DNA of 64,000 nt from Sulfobacillus thermosulfidooxidans (GCF_001280565.1 NZ_LGRO01000002.1:496001-560000); one strand, 5' to 3'; positions 8,415 to 16,659 are shown, counted from the stretch's first letter. Made by a program: numbers and translations. Notes: generated by a model not told the origin, from the letters alone.

Positions 8415-9315
8415 GCCATCTCGGACACCTCACACCCCAACTGCTCTTCAGCTATACGGGGCTGTAGCAGTTGGGGTCTTGTCTGTTTCGAGTGCCTCAG
8501 TGCTTATACGTTTAACGCCGGCCCCAGCCAACGCCATTGCTTTTTGGCGCCTAATTCTGACCGCCCTGCTTTTAATGCCCGTCGTGCTCCGCCAACCGCC
8601 AACATGGTTCAGCTTAAGGTATCTAAAACATTTCACGGTATCGGGATTATTTTTAGCGTTGCACTTTATTTTCTGGATTCAATCGCTCATGATTTTACCG
8701 GTCGCCTTGTCGACGGCGTTAGTCTCGACGCATCCTTTACTTATCGCATCATACACGCGTATCGTGCGCAAACAGCCCTTTCCCACGCGCATTAAGATAG
8801 GATTAACCAGCGCTACCATAGGTCTTGTGATATTACCCATTGGGACAGCCTGGTCCTTTCATCAAACAGATGGCATGGTCGATGCCTTGTTAGGAGCACT
8901 TTTTGCAGGATTGTATCTCATGGCTGGAAAGCACTCCCGACAAAGCTTATCCGCGAGCCAGTATTCCTCCGGAACCTATCTCATGTCCAGCTTCATCTTG
9001 TTTCTTATCAATATATTTCAGAACCATTCCCTTGGTCCGATGAATGAGCATGTGATGATCTTATATCTTCTCATGGCTATCATTCCAACTTTGGGCGGAC
9101 ATACCACATTTAACTGGTTATTGCGATTCATGCCCGCGGGACAAGTATCCATGGCCATGATTGGTGAAATTCCTGGATCTGCGATGTTAGCGTGGCTCAT
9201 TCTCCAGCAAATGCCTTCGTGGACGGTATGGATCAGTCTTACCTTACTCACGCTGGGAATCGTTATGACCCTCATCTCCACGAAGGAACCGAATCCTGCG
9301 GATTCCGGCCTCTAA
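8401..9315 (+). CDS. EamA/DMT-family transporter
   Basis: 304 residues with ten hydrophobic helices in two homologous halves, the drug/metabolite transporter (EamA) design. Diagnostic stretches are SSASVLIRLTPAPANAIAFWRLI in the first half and GHTTFNWLLRFMPAGQVSM with GEIPGSAMLAW in the second. The substrate cannot be predicted; relatives export amino acids or other small metabolites. Translation starts inside the upstream SirB1-like gene (14-nt overlap), so the two are co-expressed. The mobA gene follows after 41 nt. Confidence 0.85.
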   Translation: MLKSEPSRTPHTPTALQLYGAVAVGVLSVSSASVLIRLTPAPANAIAFWRLILTALLLMPVVLRQPPTWFSLRYLKHFTVSGLFLALHFIFWIQSLMILPVALSTALVSTHPLLIASYTRIVRKQPFPTRIKIGLTSATIGLVILPIGTAWSFHQTDGMVDALLGALFAGLYLMAGKHSRQSLSASQYSSGTYLMSSFILFLINIFQNHSLGPMNEHVMILYLLMAIIPTLGGHTTFNWLLRFMPAGQVSMAMIGEIPGSAMLAWLILQQMPSWTVWISLTLLTLGIVMTLISTKEPNPADSGL

Positions 9316-9356
9316 AACAGGTATATTATAATGGGAATCATGGGGAGGAGCGGAAT

Positions 9357-9932
9357 GTGGACCCAATCATAGATGGAGTGGTATTGGCAGGGGGACAATC
9401 ATCGCGCATGGGCGAAGATAAAGCCCAACTGCCTTTACCCAATGGCATGCGTCTGGTGGACCGGGCAGTTTTGTTACTAAAAACGGTTGTTAACGGCAGG
9501 TTATGGATCTCTAGACCGTGGAATTATGCAAACCCAGGTGATGACGATTTGTTGGATAGCCAACCCTTTGAGGGTCCTTTAGCTGGAATTGAACGGGCTA
9601 TGACCTCTTCTCATGCGGATTTTTTAGCCGTGATGGCTGTTGACTTGCCCAACCTTCCGACAGATTTTTATAAGTGGTTGCATCCTTACTTGTCAGACGA
9701 TGTTGAAGCCCTCCTGCCACAGGGCGAGCGCCATCGCCAGCCCTTGGCCGGATTTTGGTCGACACAGTTAATAACTGACCTGGTCCATTTCCGCCAAACG
9801 GGCGGTCAGAAAGTCGAAACCTTTTTAAAGCGGCATACCGTGAAATGGGTTCCGGTGCCTGAGGCATGGTTACGTAACGTCAATACTCCTAGTGAATGGC
9901 AAGCATGGCTAAATCATCAGGAGCGTGATTAA
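9357..9932 (+). CDS. mobA: Molybdenum cofactor guanylyltransferase MobA
   Basis: 191 residues from GTG 9357, placed by GGGGAGGAG 6 nt upstream; longer upstream readings run into the EamA gene and carry no family sequence. The nucleotide-binding loop VLAGGQSSRMGEDKAQL is the MobA signature. AVDLPNLP and a product-binding region (LLPQGERHRQPLAGFW) follow. MobA joins GMP to molybdopterin to make the MGD cofactor of DMSO-reductase-family enzymes such as formate dehydrogenase and nitrate reductase. It is the first gene of a mobA-mobB-moeA run. Confidence 0.92.
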   Translation: MDPIIDGVVLAGGQSSRMGEDKAQLPLPNGMRLVDRAVLLLKTVVNGRLWISRPWNYANPGDDDLLDSQPFEGPLAGIERAMTSSHADFLAVMAVDLPNLPTDFYKWLHPYLSDDVEALLPQGERHRQPLAGFWSTQLITDLVHFRQTGGQKVETFLKRHTVKWVPVPEAWLRNVNTPSEWQAWLNHQERD

Positions 9933-9934
9933 TC

Positions 9935-10462
9935 ATGCGCGTGTTCCATATCGTCGGCTATTCCAATGTCGGAAAAACACGCCTGATTGAAGCCATGTGT
10001 CAACGTCTGAACGGGCGCATACTCGTGTTGAAGTTTTCTCATCATCCCTCAATGGATCGCCCGGGTTCCGATACCGATCGTTTAGCCGCTCACCATGCGG
10101 ATACGCTCTTGATCCAGCCCGGTCAAACCACATGGCGGAGTTCTTTGGCGTTACCCATTGATTGGTCGCAGGTGGCTCAACATTTTGAGTGGATGATATG
10201 GGAAGGAGGTAAACATTTTCCAACTCCGAAGATTGTTTTCAACTCGGCGGACATTCTTGAACACGTTTCCAATATTCGTTTAATCATTGGTCCGCCTTCT
10301 CGAAAACTTTCTACGGTTTGTGCTTATCCGACATGCCTCCCCTTAAACGAGGAAACCCGTGACAATCTCGCCGAATACATCATTCAACAACATAAGATGT
10401 TAAGTTTCGAGTGGAATGATCCTTCCGCACAACTCGTTTATCATCGCAAATTTAGCAGATAA
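9935..10462 (+). CDS. mobB: Molybdopterin-guanine dinucleotide biosynthesis adaptor MobB
   Basis: 175 residues. The N-terminal P-loop GYSNVGKT follows the first beta strand, and a second region KFSHHPSMDRPGSDT matches the conserved histidine/aspartate segment of MobB. MobB is a GTP-binding partner of MobA that aids bis-MGD formation. It starts 2 nt after the mobA stop, so the genes are one transcription unit. Confidence 0.88.
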   Translation: MRVFHIVGYSNVGKTRLIEAMCQRLNGRILVLKFSHHPSMDRPGSDTDRLAAHHADTLLIQPGQTTWRSSLALPIDWSQVAQHFEWMIWEGGKHFPTPKIVFNSADILEHVSNIRLIIGPPSRKLSTVCAYPTCLPLNEETRDNLAEYIIQQHKMLSFEWNDPSAQLVYHRKFSR

Positions 10463-10504
10463 TCGGTTCTCCTATTACAGAGATACCCAAGAAAGGCAGA
10501 CGAT

Positions 10505-11752
10505 ATGAGTTATATTAGCGTAACCGAAGCTCTGGATTTGCTTAAAAGTGTTCGAGGACTTATTCAGGACAGCGAACAAATTCCCATAGAACAGTGCTGG
10601 GGCCGCACCCTGGCCGAAGAGGTAGTGGCCCATAGTGATTCTCCTCCTTTTCACCGCGCTGCCATGGATGGTTATGCCTTGCGTTCTGGGGATACCCCTG
10701 GCACCTTCTCCATCCTCGGCCAAGTCAATGCAGGAGAAGTGTTTACCCAGCCCGTACCCCAAGGATATGCCGTGCGCATTATGACAGGAGCACCCCTTCC
10801 TAAAGAATTGGATACCGTGATCGAACAAGAAGCCGTAACTCGGCATAACCAGCATATCGAGCTTCGCCAGGCTGTTAAAACCTTGCGGAACGTCAGTACA
10901 CAAGGTTCAGAAATCACCGGTGGAACAGCAGTACTCCAACCGGGACAGTATATCGGTTCATTGGAAATGGGTTTGCTCGCATTATCCGGCTATGCCACTG
11001 TCAAAGTTTACCGAAAACCCCGCGTCTTGCTAGTGACAACGGGAGATGAATTACAAAATCCAGGGGAAGCCTTACAGCCGGGACATATTTATAATGTGAA
11101 CCGTTACTTATTCGCAGCGTTATTAAGCGAAGCCGGTGCTGAGGTCATCTGGGCTCCTCCTGCAGCAGATACGTCCCATGCCGTGGCTGAAGCTTTATCC
11201 GACCTGACATCATACGATCTGGTTATCACCACCGGCGGGGTCTCGGTGGGCGACAAGGACCATGTCATCCAATTTCTTCGCAACCATTCCCGGCTTCTGT
11301 TTTGGCGGGTTGATATGCACCCGGGTAAGTCCATTGCCGGCGCCGAGAAAGATAATGTACCGATTTTGGCGCTATCAGGCAATCCGGGAGCGGCCATGAT
11401 GTCTTGGTATCTGATCGGCCTACCCTTTGTGGTATCGTTGTACGGCGCTTATCTTCCAGTCCGTCACATTAGCGGCCGATTACGGCATCCCTTTATGAAA
11501 CCGACACGCGAAACAAGGTATTTACGCGCCCGCATCCAGGTTGAGCAAGGAGAGATATTTTTTGATACGCAGTTGCCGCAAGGCTCTGATATAATTACGG
11601 CATACCGGCAATCTGACGTTTTAGCTATTATTCCTAAGGATAGTCCTCCGGTTCCGGCCAAGACGGAAGTGAAGGGCTTGATGATTCCCGGATTGGGATC
11701 AGAACGCCTATATTGGCTTGCGCAAAAACGTCAAAAATCCCCGCCATCTTAA
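10505..11752 (+). CDS. moeA: Molybdopterin molybdenumtransferase MoeA
   Basis: 415 residues, the usual MoeA length. The N-terminal MoeA_N region contains DSPPFHRAAMDGYALRS and VRIMTGAPLP. The central MoCF-binding domain contains LVTTGDEL and VITTGGVSVGDKD, with ALSGNPGAA. A C-terminal domain IV follows. MoeA inserts molybdate into adenylated molybdopterin. AAAGG lies upstream of the ATG. With mobA and mobB it indicates that the cell makes MGD-type molybdo- or tungsto-enzymes. Confidence 0.95.
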   Translation: MSYISVTEALDLLKSVRGLIQDSEQIPIEQCWGRTLAEEVVAHSDSPPFHRAAMDGYALRSGDTPGTFSILGQVNAGEVFTQPVPQGYAVRIMTGAPLPKELDTVIEQEAVTRHNQHIELRQAVKTLRNVSTQGSEITGGTAVLQPGQYIGSLEMGLLALSGYATVKVYRKPRVLLVTTGDELQNPGEALQPGHIYNVNRYLFAALLSEAGAEVIWAPPAADTSHAVAEALSDLTSYDLVITTGGVSVGDKDHVIQFLRNHSRLLFWRVDMHPGKSIAGAEKDNVPILALSGNPGAAMMSWYLIGLPFVVSLYGAYLPVRHISGRLRHPFMKPTRETRYLRARIQVEQGEIFFDTQLPQGSDIITAYRQSDVLAIIPKDSPPVPAKTEVKGLMIPGLGSERLYWLAQKRQKSPPS

Positions 11753-12062
11753 GATGCTGTAATCTAAAAAGAATCCGGGAAGGATATCTGGCACTTCGAA
11801 AAATTGAACGGCCAGAGAGACGTTTATACGAGACCTGATTCGATCCTTGTCATACTGTCTAGAGAGAATGTGTGAAAGGAAAAGGAAGACAACGTACACC
11901 TGGTACAAAATATAGAAAAATATAGACATGAAGATCGGTCTTGTGTAATCGAAAAATTGCTCAATGACCCTAAAGGCCTTATTGAGGCCAATCACAACCA
12001 CGACAGGGGGAACAAGGCGCATTCCTCTTGGTCCAAGAGGTTAAGCTTTCCGCCGACGAACG
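11753..12062. other. Intergenic region with a 17-bp palindrome
   Basis: No gene called; a 104-codon minus-strand frame overlapping the moeA end has no ribosome-binding site. A perfect palindrome CCTCTTGGtCCAAGAGG lies at 12024-12040, 22 nt before the start of the beta-lactamase-like gene. It is the right size for a dimeric regulator's operator. A small GGCC..GGCC hairpin lies at about 11975-11989. Confidence 0.45.
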
Positions 12063-12899
12063 ATGACAAAAGCTGAGACCGAGAAAAGAATCGAAAACGT
12101 TATTCACGCGTTTAGCGGTCATATAAGTTTTTATGCAGAACACATGCAAACGCATGAGACCTTGATCCATGATTCCGATCATGTTATGGAAACTGCTTCA
12201 GTGATCAAACTCCCCATTATGGCAGCCACCTTTCAATATCTTGTCGATGAGCACAAGTCTTTGGCTGATCCCCTAACGTTACAGGTTGAGGACGTCGTGG
12301 ATGGGTCCGGTATCTTGCAATATCTGTCTCCTGGGCTTTCCCTTTCTCTCAAAGACGTGATGACGCTGATGATTATTGTCAGTGATAATACAGCCACCAA
12401 CATGATTTTACGTTATGTCGGCATTCCCCATGTCAATCGCTTTATCCAGTCGCTCGGTCTTTCCCAAACTCGACTGCTCAAACGCATTGATTTTACAATT
12501 CCCGGTCCCATCGGTCTGGCAACGGCCAAAGAACTGGGGACGATATTAACACAGCTTTATCACCGAACGCTTGTCAATAAGGATGCGTCAGAAATAATGT
12601 GGGATATTTTATGTCGCCAACAGTACAATACCATTATGACGCGTCACCTTCCTTATGAGTGGATCACAGAAGACGGTAATAATCCTCCTCGGGTGCAAAT
12701 CGGGAGTAAAAGTGGTTCACTTGAAGGCATACGAAATGATGTGGGGATCGTTGTCACACCGTGGGGTGATTATGTGTTGGCCATTCTCAGTGAGCGCTCC
12801 CGCGATTTACGGTTCCACATAGACAATGAAGCGCTTGTGGTCCTTCCCCGGATTAGCCGGTTCATTTTTGATTATTTTACGCAAACACAGTCCTTTTAA
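12063..12899 (+). CDS. Beta-lactamase class A-like serine hydrolase, no signal peptide
   Basis: 278 residues. The motifs of the serine beta-lactamase/PBP fold are in order: SxxK as ASVIKLP (Ser46, Lys49), SDN (Ser107-Asn109), and KSG in place of KTG at about 219-221. The omega-loop glutamate of true class A enzymes is not evident; only ATAKEL occurs there. With no signal peptide the protein would be cytoplasmic, which is odd for a penicillin-interacting enzyme. A role as an esterase, amidase or peptidase is as likely as lactam hydrolysis. The ribosome-binding site is weak. The stop overlaps the convergent ArsC/Spx gene by 4 nt. Confidence 0.75.
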   Translation: MTKAETEKRIENVIHAFSGHISFYAEHMQTHETLIHDSDHVMETASVIKLPIMAATFQYLVDEHKSLADPLTLQVEDVVDGSGILQYLSPGLSLSLKDVMTLMIIVSDNTATNMILRYVGIPHVNRFIQSLGLSQTRLLKRIDFTIPGPIGLATAKELGTILTQLYHRTLVNKDASEIMWDILCRQQYNTIMTRHLPYEWITEDGNNPPRVQIGSKSGSLEGIRNDVGIVVTPWGDYVLAILSERSRDLRFHIDNEALVVLPRISRFIFDYFTQTQSF

Positions 12900-13246
12900 T
12901 GGCCATAACGATTCCAGGCTTCTTGCCAAACCGTTTCAGAAAATCCCACAAAATAGTGATCATCAATGACCCAGACTGGCCGTTTAATCAACCGCGGTTC
13001 CTCAGCGATATGCTGGATCCACTCCGACTCCGAGTGCACGAGATGCCGCAAATTCCGGTATGATGGGCTCGTTTTGGACAATAATGCGCTAACGCCTCCA
13101 ACTTTTTCGGCTAACTCGGCAATGTGGTCCTTCGGCAAAGGATCCGCAATTAAATCATGTTCCTCAAAATCAATGTGGTGGGCACGGAGCCACGCTCGTG
13201 CTTTGGCACAGGTTGTTCATCGGCTATAGCAATATAGCATCGTCAT
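12896..13246 (-). CDS. ArsC/Spx-family protein with in-frame TGA at the redox Cys: candidate selenoprotein
   Basis: The frame from ATG 13246 to the stop at 12896 gives a 116-residue product, the normal length of ArsC/Spx proteins, interrupted only by TGA at 13219-13217. Around it the protein reads MLYCYSR-(TGA)-TTCAKARAWLRAH. Spx has a CxxC at this place, so the TGA stands for the first cysteine, giving UxxC. Downstream, IDFEEHDLIADPLPKD and RLIKRPVWVIDD match the family's conserved strand and Arg-Pro region. The start overlaps the fur stop as ATGA and has AAAGGAG 10 nt upstream. A stem-loop 23 nt past the TGA resembles a bacterial SECIS. The product is a predicted thiol/selenol oxidoreductase or Spx-like regulator. 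The alternative is a nonsense mutation or sequencing error. Confidence 0.7.
13174..13210 (-). promoter_or_regulatory. Candidate bacterial SECIS element
   Basis: On the mRNA, GCACGAGC (13201-13194) pairs with GCUcCGUGC (13190-13182), an 8-bp stem with one bulged C and a GUG apical loop (13193-13191). UGUG (13210-13207) can pair with CACA (13177-13174) as a lower stem. The loop starts 23 nt after the UGA. Known bacterial SECIS elements lie immediately 3' of the UGA in the coding region and have a small loop with an early G. A weaker competing hairpin (GUGC-CAAA-GCAC) is possible. The fit was judged by eye. Confidence 0.5.
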
Positions 13247-13728
13247 CGAATCCGTTCTCCTTTGATTCCTTTTTCCGTTCGCTCAGTCTTCTCCCGCTTC
13301 GCCGCACAACTTCGGCACAATCCGTAAAATTTCAACTCGTGATCTAACACATGAAAGCCACGCTCTTTTAGGATGCGCCCTTCTAAGGGATCTAACAAAT
13401 CTTCGCCATACTCATCAACTTTGCCGCATCGAATGCAAACGAGATGATGATGGCGGTGGGTCTCTTCTTGATTAAACTCATAACGAGCCCGCCCGTCATC
13501 AAAACTAATCCGGTTCAGAATTTCTAAATCGGTTAAAAGTTCTAATGAGCGATATACTGTTGCCAGCCCAATATCTTGAAAATCTTTCTTAACAAGTTGA
13601 TGCACTTCTTCTGCCGATAAATGTTCGCCGGGATGTTCAGCAAATATGCGAATCACAAGTTCTCGTTGAGGAGTCAGCCGCTTGGCGCCCTCTTCAAGTT
13701 TCCGGTATACAGAAGACAGGTGTACCAT
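13243..13728 (-). CDS. Fur-family metal/peroxide regulator
   Basis: 161 residues from ATG 13728, which has GAGGTG at 6 nt; a longer in-frame reading to 13782 would include the putative operator and is rejected. The N-terminal winged helix contains RLTPQRELVIRIF and the recognition helix region LATVYRSLELL. The dimerisation/metal domain has THRHHHLVCIRCGKV, and a second CRSC pair gives the structural zinc site. Fur, PerR and Zur cannot be told apart by eye. Its stop overlaps the candidate selenoprotein start, so the regulator and the redox protein share a transcript. A palindrome lies just upstream. Confidence 0.9.
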   Translation of the reverse strand: MVHLSSVYRKLEEGAKRLTPQRELVIRIFAEHPGEHLSAEEVHQLVKKDFQDIGLATVYRSLELLTDLEILNRISFDDGRARYEFNQEETHRHHHLVCIRCGKVDEYGEDLLDPLEGRILKERGFHVLDHELKFYGLCRSCAAKREKTERTEKGIKGERIR

Positions 13729-13740
13729 ATGCAGCACCTC

Positions 13741-13760
13741 ATTCTCATATCTATGAGAAT
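13741..13760 (-). promoter_or_regulatory. Palindrome upstream of the Fur-family gene, probable autoregulatory operator
   Basis: ATTCTCAT and ATGAGAAT form perfect 8-bp half sites separated by 4 nt, 12 nt before the fur-family start codon. AT-rich dyads of this size are typical of Fur/PerR/Zur boxes. The transcript of this operon would begin close by, so binding would repress both the regulator and the ArsC/Spx-like gene. Confidence 0.55.
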
Positions 13761-14080
13761 AGTCTACCACTTTACTCGGCATTATCGCACGATCATATTG
13801 AGTTATTTGTTCGATGTTTTCCCACCGATCTTCAACAATTCCGCTGCACAGAAAGTAATGCCAGTTAAATCACGTTTAACCTCTATAACCGCATTGTGTT
13901 CCGCCCTATTTTAACTGTCCGCTGATGTCTTCATATAACAGGCTAATAGACGTATAAGGATTTTCCTGACCAAATTCCCCCGGCTCTTTGCCGTCTCACA
14001 ATGGATGATGGAAACACCGAAAGAACAACCAAGATTTCTAGAGACTCTGAAGCTCGCGAAGATCGGAAGATTGCGAAAGA
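13761..14080. other. Intergenic region between the fur operon and the argF terminator
   Basis: No supported gene. Short frames on both strands (about 66-97 codons) have no ribosome-binding site. It must hold the promoter for the fur operon on the right-hand side of the operator, but no clear -35/-10 pair was found. Confidence 0.35.
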
Positions 14081-14112
14081 AAGCAACCAGCCCTGCTCTG
14101 GACTGGTTGCTT
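14081..14112 (-). terminator. Terminator downstream of argF
   Basis: A perfect 10-bp stem AAGCAACCAG / CTGGTTGCTT (arms 14103-14112 and 14081-14090) has a 12-nt loop. On the minus strand it is followed by TTCTTTC, about 90 nt past the argF stop. The T tract is interrupted but the stem is strong. Confidence 0.65.
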
Positions 14113-14200
14113 CCCGGAACATTCGCTTATCCACCTGGACCACTTCAATCTGTCACTGTGGAAACCAGATCTGCACACAAATAGCGGGTTCTCATACGAA

Positions 14201-15160
14201 TTAAAATTCTGCCAAGGTATGGTATAACACACTTTTTTGCACGTGCAACCGGTTTTCGGCTTCATCAAATACGACGGATTGCGGTCCTTCTAAGACCTCT
14301 TCGGTCACTTCTTCTCCCCGGTGAGCGGGTAAACAATGCAGAAATATCGCGCTCGCTTTTGCTTGTTGCATCAGAGCTGCATTCACTTGGTATGGAGCCA
14401 AAGCTTGCCGTTTACTGGCACTGTCCACATCACCCATCGACACGAACACATCGGTAGCTACGACATCAACGCCGTGCACCGCTTGCACAGGATCTGTCAT
14501 CACCTGAACGGAACCACCCGTCATTTCTGCTTCCTGTTGAGCATACGCAATGATATCTGCTGACGGTTGCCATGCTTCAGGGCACGCAATATTGACATGC
14601 ATCCCGAGTTTCGCGCCAATGATCATGTAGGAATTCGCCATATTGTTGCCATCGCCCACATAGGCCATTTTTGCTCCAGACAGATAACCGACATGTTCCC
14701 ATATCGTCAAGGCATCCGCTAAGACTTGAAAAGGATGCGCCATATCCGTCAACGCATTAAACACCGGGACGGTCGCCCATTTCTGTAATGCTTGAACCAT
14801 TTGATGACTCTTGGCCCGGACAATCATCCCGTCCACGTACCGGGACAAAACACGTGCTGTATCTTCAATCGGTTCCCCGCGACCCAATTGACTATCTTGC
14901 CAGTCCAAAATCACCGGGGCTGCCCCTAGCGCCTGAATAGCCACTTGAAAGGATACCCGCGTGCGGGTCGATGGTAATTCGAAAATCATGGCCACAGACT
15001 TGCCTTTGAGCGCATATTGAATTTCTGCCACTTTCGGATTTGTTTTCATCCATTTTGCCGTCATTAATACTTGCTTAATTTCACTGGGACTCCAGTCCTT
15101 TAATGACACTACAGACCGACCTTGTAACCGCGCTTCCTTTGCTAATAACCGCTCAACCAC
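14201..15160 (-). CDS. argF: Ornithine carbamoyltransferase
   Basis: 319 residues from GTG 15160, chosen because AGGAGG lies 8 nt upstream; the in-frame ATG at 15190 precedes that site. The carbamoyl-phosphate loop PSTRTRVSF, the ornithine-side segments NALTDMAHPFQ and ATDVFVSMG, and HCLPAHRGEEV near the C terminus identify an OTCase rather than an aspartate enzyme. It makes citrulline from ornithine and carbamoyl phosphate in arginine synthesis, or runs in reverse in arginine breakdown. It lies on the same strand as an M20 amidohydrolase and arginase, but a terminator separates it from them. Confidence 0.93.
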   Translation of the reverse strand: MVERLLAKEARLQGRSVVSLKDWSPSEIKQVLMTAKWMKTNPKVAEIQYALKGKSVAMIFELPSTRTRVSFQVAIQALGAAPVILDWQDSQLGRGEPIEDTARVLSRYVDGMIVRAKSHQMVQALQKWATVPVFNALTDMAHPFQVLADALTIWEHVGYLSGAKMAYVGDGNNMANSYMIIGAKLGMHVNIACPEAWQPSADIIAYAQQEAEMTGGSVQVMTDPVQAVHGVDVVATDVFVSMGDVDSASKRQALAPYQVNAALMQQAKASAIFLHCLPAHRGEEVTEEVLEGPQSVVFDEAENRLHVQKSVLYHTLAEF

Positions 15161-15374
15161 ACAAACCGCCTCCTGTGCATTACTATACATCGCACAGGAT
15201 ATTTATGCAATAACTATCAATTAATATTCGCAGGAATTCATAACTTTCCTATGCCAGACTGTTGCTATTGAAATGCTTGCAAATTTTTTCGCCTATTAGG
15301 TGAAAGGCATCAGGCTTTCTTCGTAATCAAAATCCTAATGTCACTCCTAGGCGAACAATGTCCTTATGATATTT

Positions 15375-15417
15375 TAAAAAACCTCTCCCCCTGACATCAT
15401 CAGAAAAGAGAGGTTTT
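15375..15417 (-). terminator. Terminator after the M20 amidohydrolase gene
   Basis: AAAACCTCTC (minus strand, 15417-15408) pairs with GAGAGGTTTT around a loop of about 20 nt and is followed by further T residues, about 15 nt after the stop at 15433. Confidence 0.8.
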
Positions 15418-15432
15418 ATTGGATGAAGGCAT

Positions 15433-16566
15433 TTAATTTCCTTCCAAAAAGCTTATAGCACCGCGATACAACACGTCCACGCCTAAAGGTAACGCTTTTT
15501 CGTTGATCTGAAAATGTGGTGAATGATGCGGAAAACTCTCCCCTTCGGGTCGGCATCCTAAAAAGAAAAATGTCCCAGGCTTTTTTTGTAGATAATAGGC
15601 AAAATCTTCTCCCCCCATAGCCGGATCAGGATGAAGAAGATCGACGAGCCCTGAGACGGAGCGTTCTAAACGTTCAACACTGGCCTGATGATTGATCACC
15701 GCGGGATAGCCATATTGGTATGAAACGGTTGCTTCGGCACCATATAATGCTGCGGTTGTCTTGGCAATGTGCTCGATTTCCTGAATGACTTTATCTTGAA
15801 CGATTTTGGAAAGAGTCCGTACGGTCCCCGTAATTTCCGCCGTCTCCGCAATAATATTAAATGTCGCCCCAGCCCGAATCGTGCCACAGCTCACAACAGC
15901 CGTGTCAAATGCGTTGAGACGCCGTGACACAATGGTCTGCAGATTCATGACAATCATCGAGGCAATGAGAACGGCATCTTTGGTATCAGCCGGTTCCGAG
16001 CCATGCCCGCCTTTTCCCTTGACGCGAATTGTGAATTGGTCTGCATTGGCCATGAATGGGCCACTGCGAATGGCAACCGTACCCACGGGATCACTCGCCC
16101 AGAGGTGAAGACCTAATACTTCATCGACTCCGTCTAAACATCCGGCCTCAATCATTTTGGGTGCGCCGCCTGGGGGTCTTTCTTCAGCTGGCTGGAAAAA
16201 CACACGAACCCGGCCAGGAAAATTCCGTGCCGCTTGAAGCCGGCTCGCTAAAGCTAAGACAATAGCCATATGACCATCATGCCCACAGGCATGCATAACG
16301 CCTGGATGTTGCGAACGAAAAGGCAAGTTCGTGTCTTCCTCAAGCGGCAACCCATCGATGTCTGCTCGAATCGCAATGGTTTTGCCAGGACGATTGCCCT
16401 CAATATCAGCCATTACCCCGGTATCCGCAATTTGCACAGGATCTAAGCCTAAATGCTGTAACGTATTCAATAAATATTGACTGGTTTCGGTCTCTTGGAA
16501 CCCTAATTCCGGAATTTGGTGTAAATCCCGGCGATATGTAATGACGTCCTGTTCCCAGTTGGCCAT
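15433..16566 (-). CDS. M20-family amidohydrolase (hippurate/N-acyl-amino-acid hydrolase type)
   Basis: 377 residues. The dinuclear metal motifs of M20D enzymes are clear: HACGHDGH at 92-99, the catalytic pair EE at 128-129, and MGGEDFAYY toward the C terminus. The dimerisation domain in between contains GKGGHGSEP. Such enzymes remove an acyl group from amino acids (hippurate, N-acetyl amino acids, indole conjugates). GGGAGGG lies upstream of the ATG. The placement between argF and arginase suggests work on N-acyl amino acids in arginine/ornithine metabolism, for example N-acetylornithine. That is inference. Confidence 0.9.
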   Translation of the reverse strand: MANWEQDVITYRRDLHQIPELGFQETETSQYLLNTLQHLGLDPVQIADTGVMADIEGNRPGKTIAIRADIDGLPLEEDTNLPFRSQHPGVMHACGHDGHMAIVLALASRLQAARNFPGRVRVFFQPAEERPPGGAPKMIEAGCLDGVDEVLGLHLWASDPVGTVAIRSGPFMANADQFTIRVKGKGGHGSEPADTKDAVLIASMIVMNLQTIVSRRLNAFDTAVVSCGTIRAGATFNIIAETAEITGTVRTLSKIVQDKVIQEIEHIAKTTAALYGAEATVSYQYGYPAVINHQASVERLERSVSGLVDLLHPDPAMGGEDFAYYLQKKPGTFFFLGCRPEGESFPHHSPHFQINEKALPLGVDVLYRGAISFLEGN

Positions 16567-16659
16567 TATCCCATCCCTCCCAATCGGCGAAATTTTCTTT
16601 CTCCATGCTATGATACCAGTTCGGGAAGGACAGCCCTATCACATTTTTTCATCAGCCGC

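Noticed and set aside
9192-9356. N-terminal extension of mobA
   Set aside because: It overlaps the EamA gene, shows no family similarity, and a GTG with a strong site at 9357 gives the normal MobA N terminus.
11708-12022. 104-codon hydrophobic minus-strand frame
   Set aside because: No ribosome-binding site, and it overlaps the moeA end. The hydrophobic look comes from AT-rich DNA.
12896-13138. An 80-codon gene starting at TTG 13138
   Set aside because: It has no ribosome-binding site and is only the C-terminal two thirds of an ArsC/Spx protein. The frame extends upstream through the TGA to a well-supported start at 13246.
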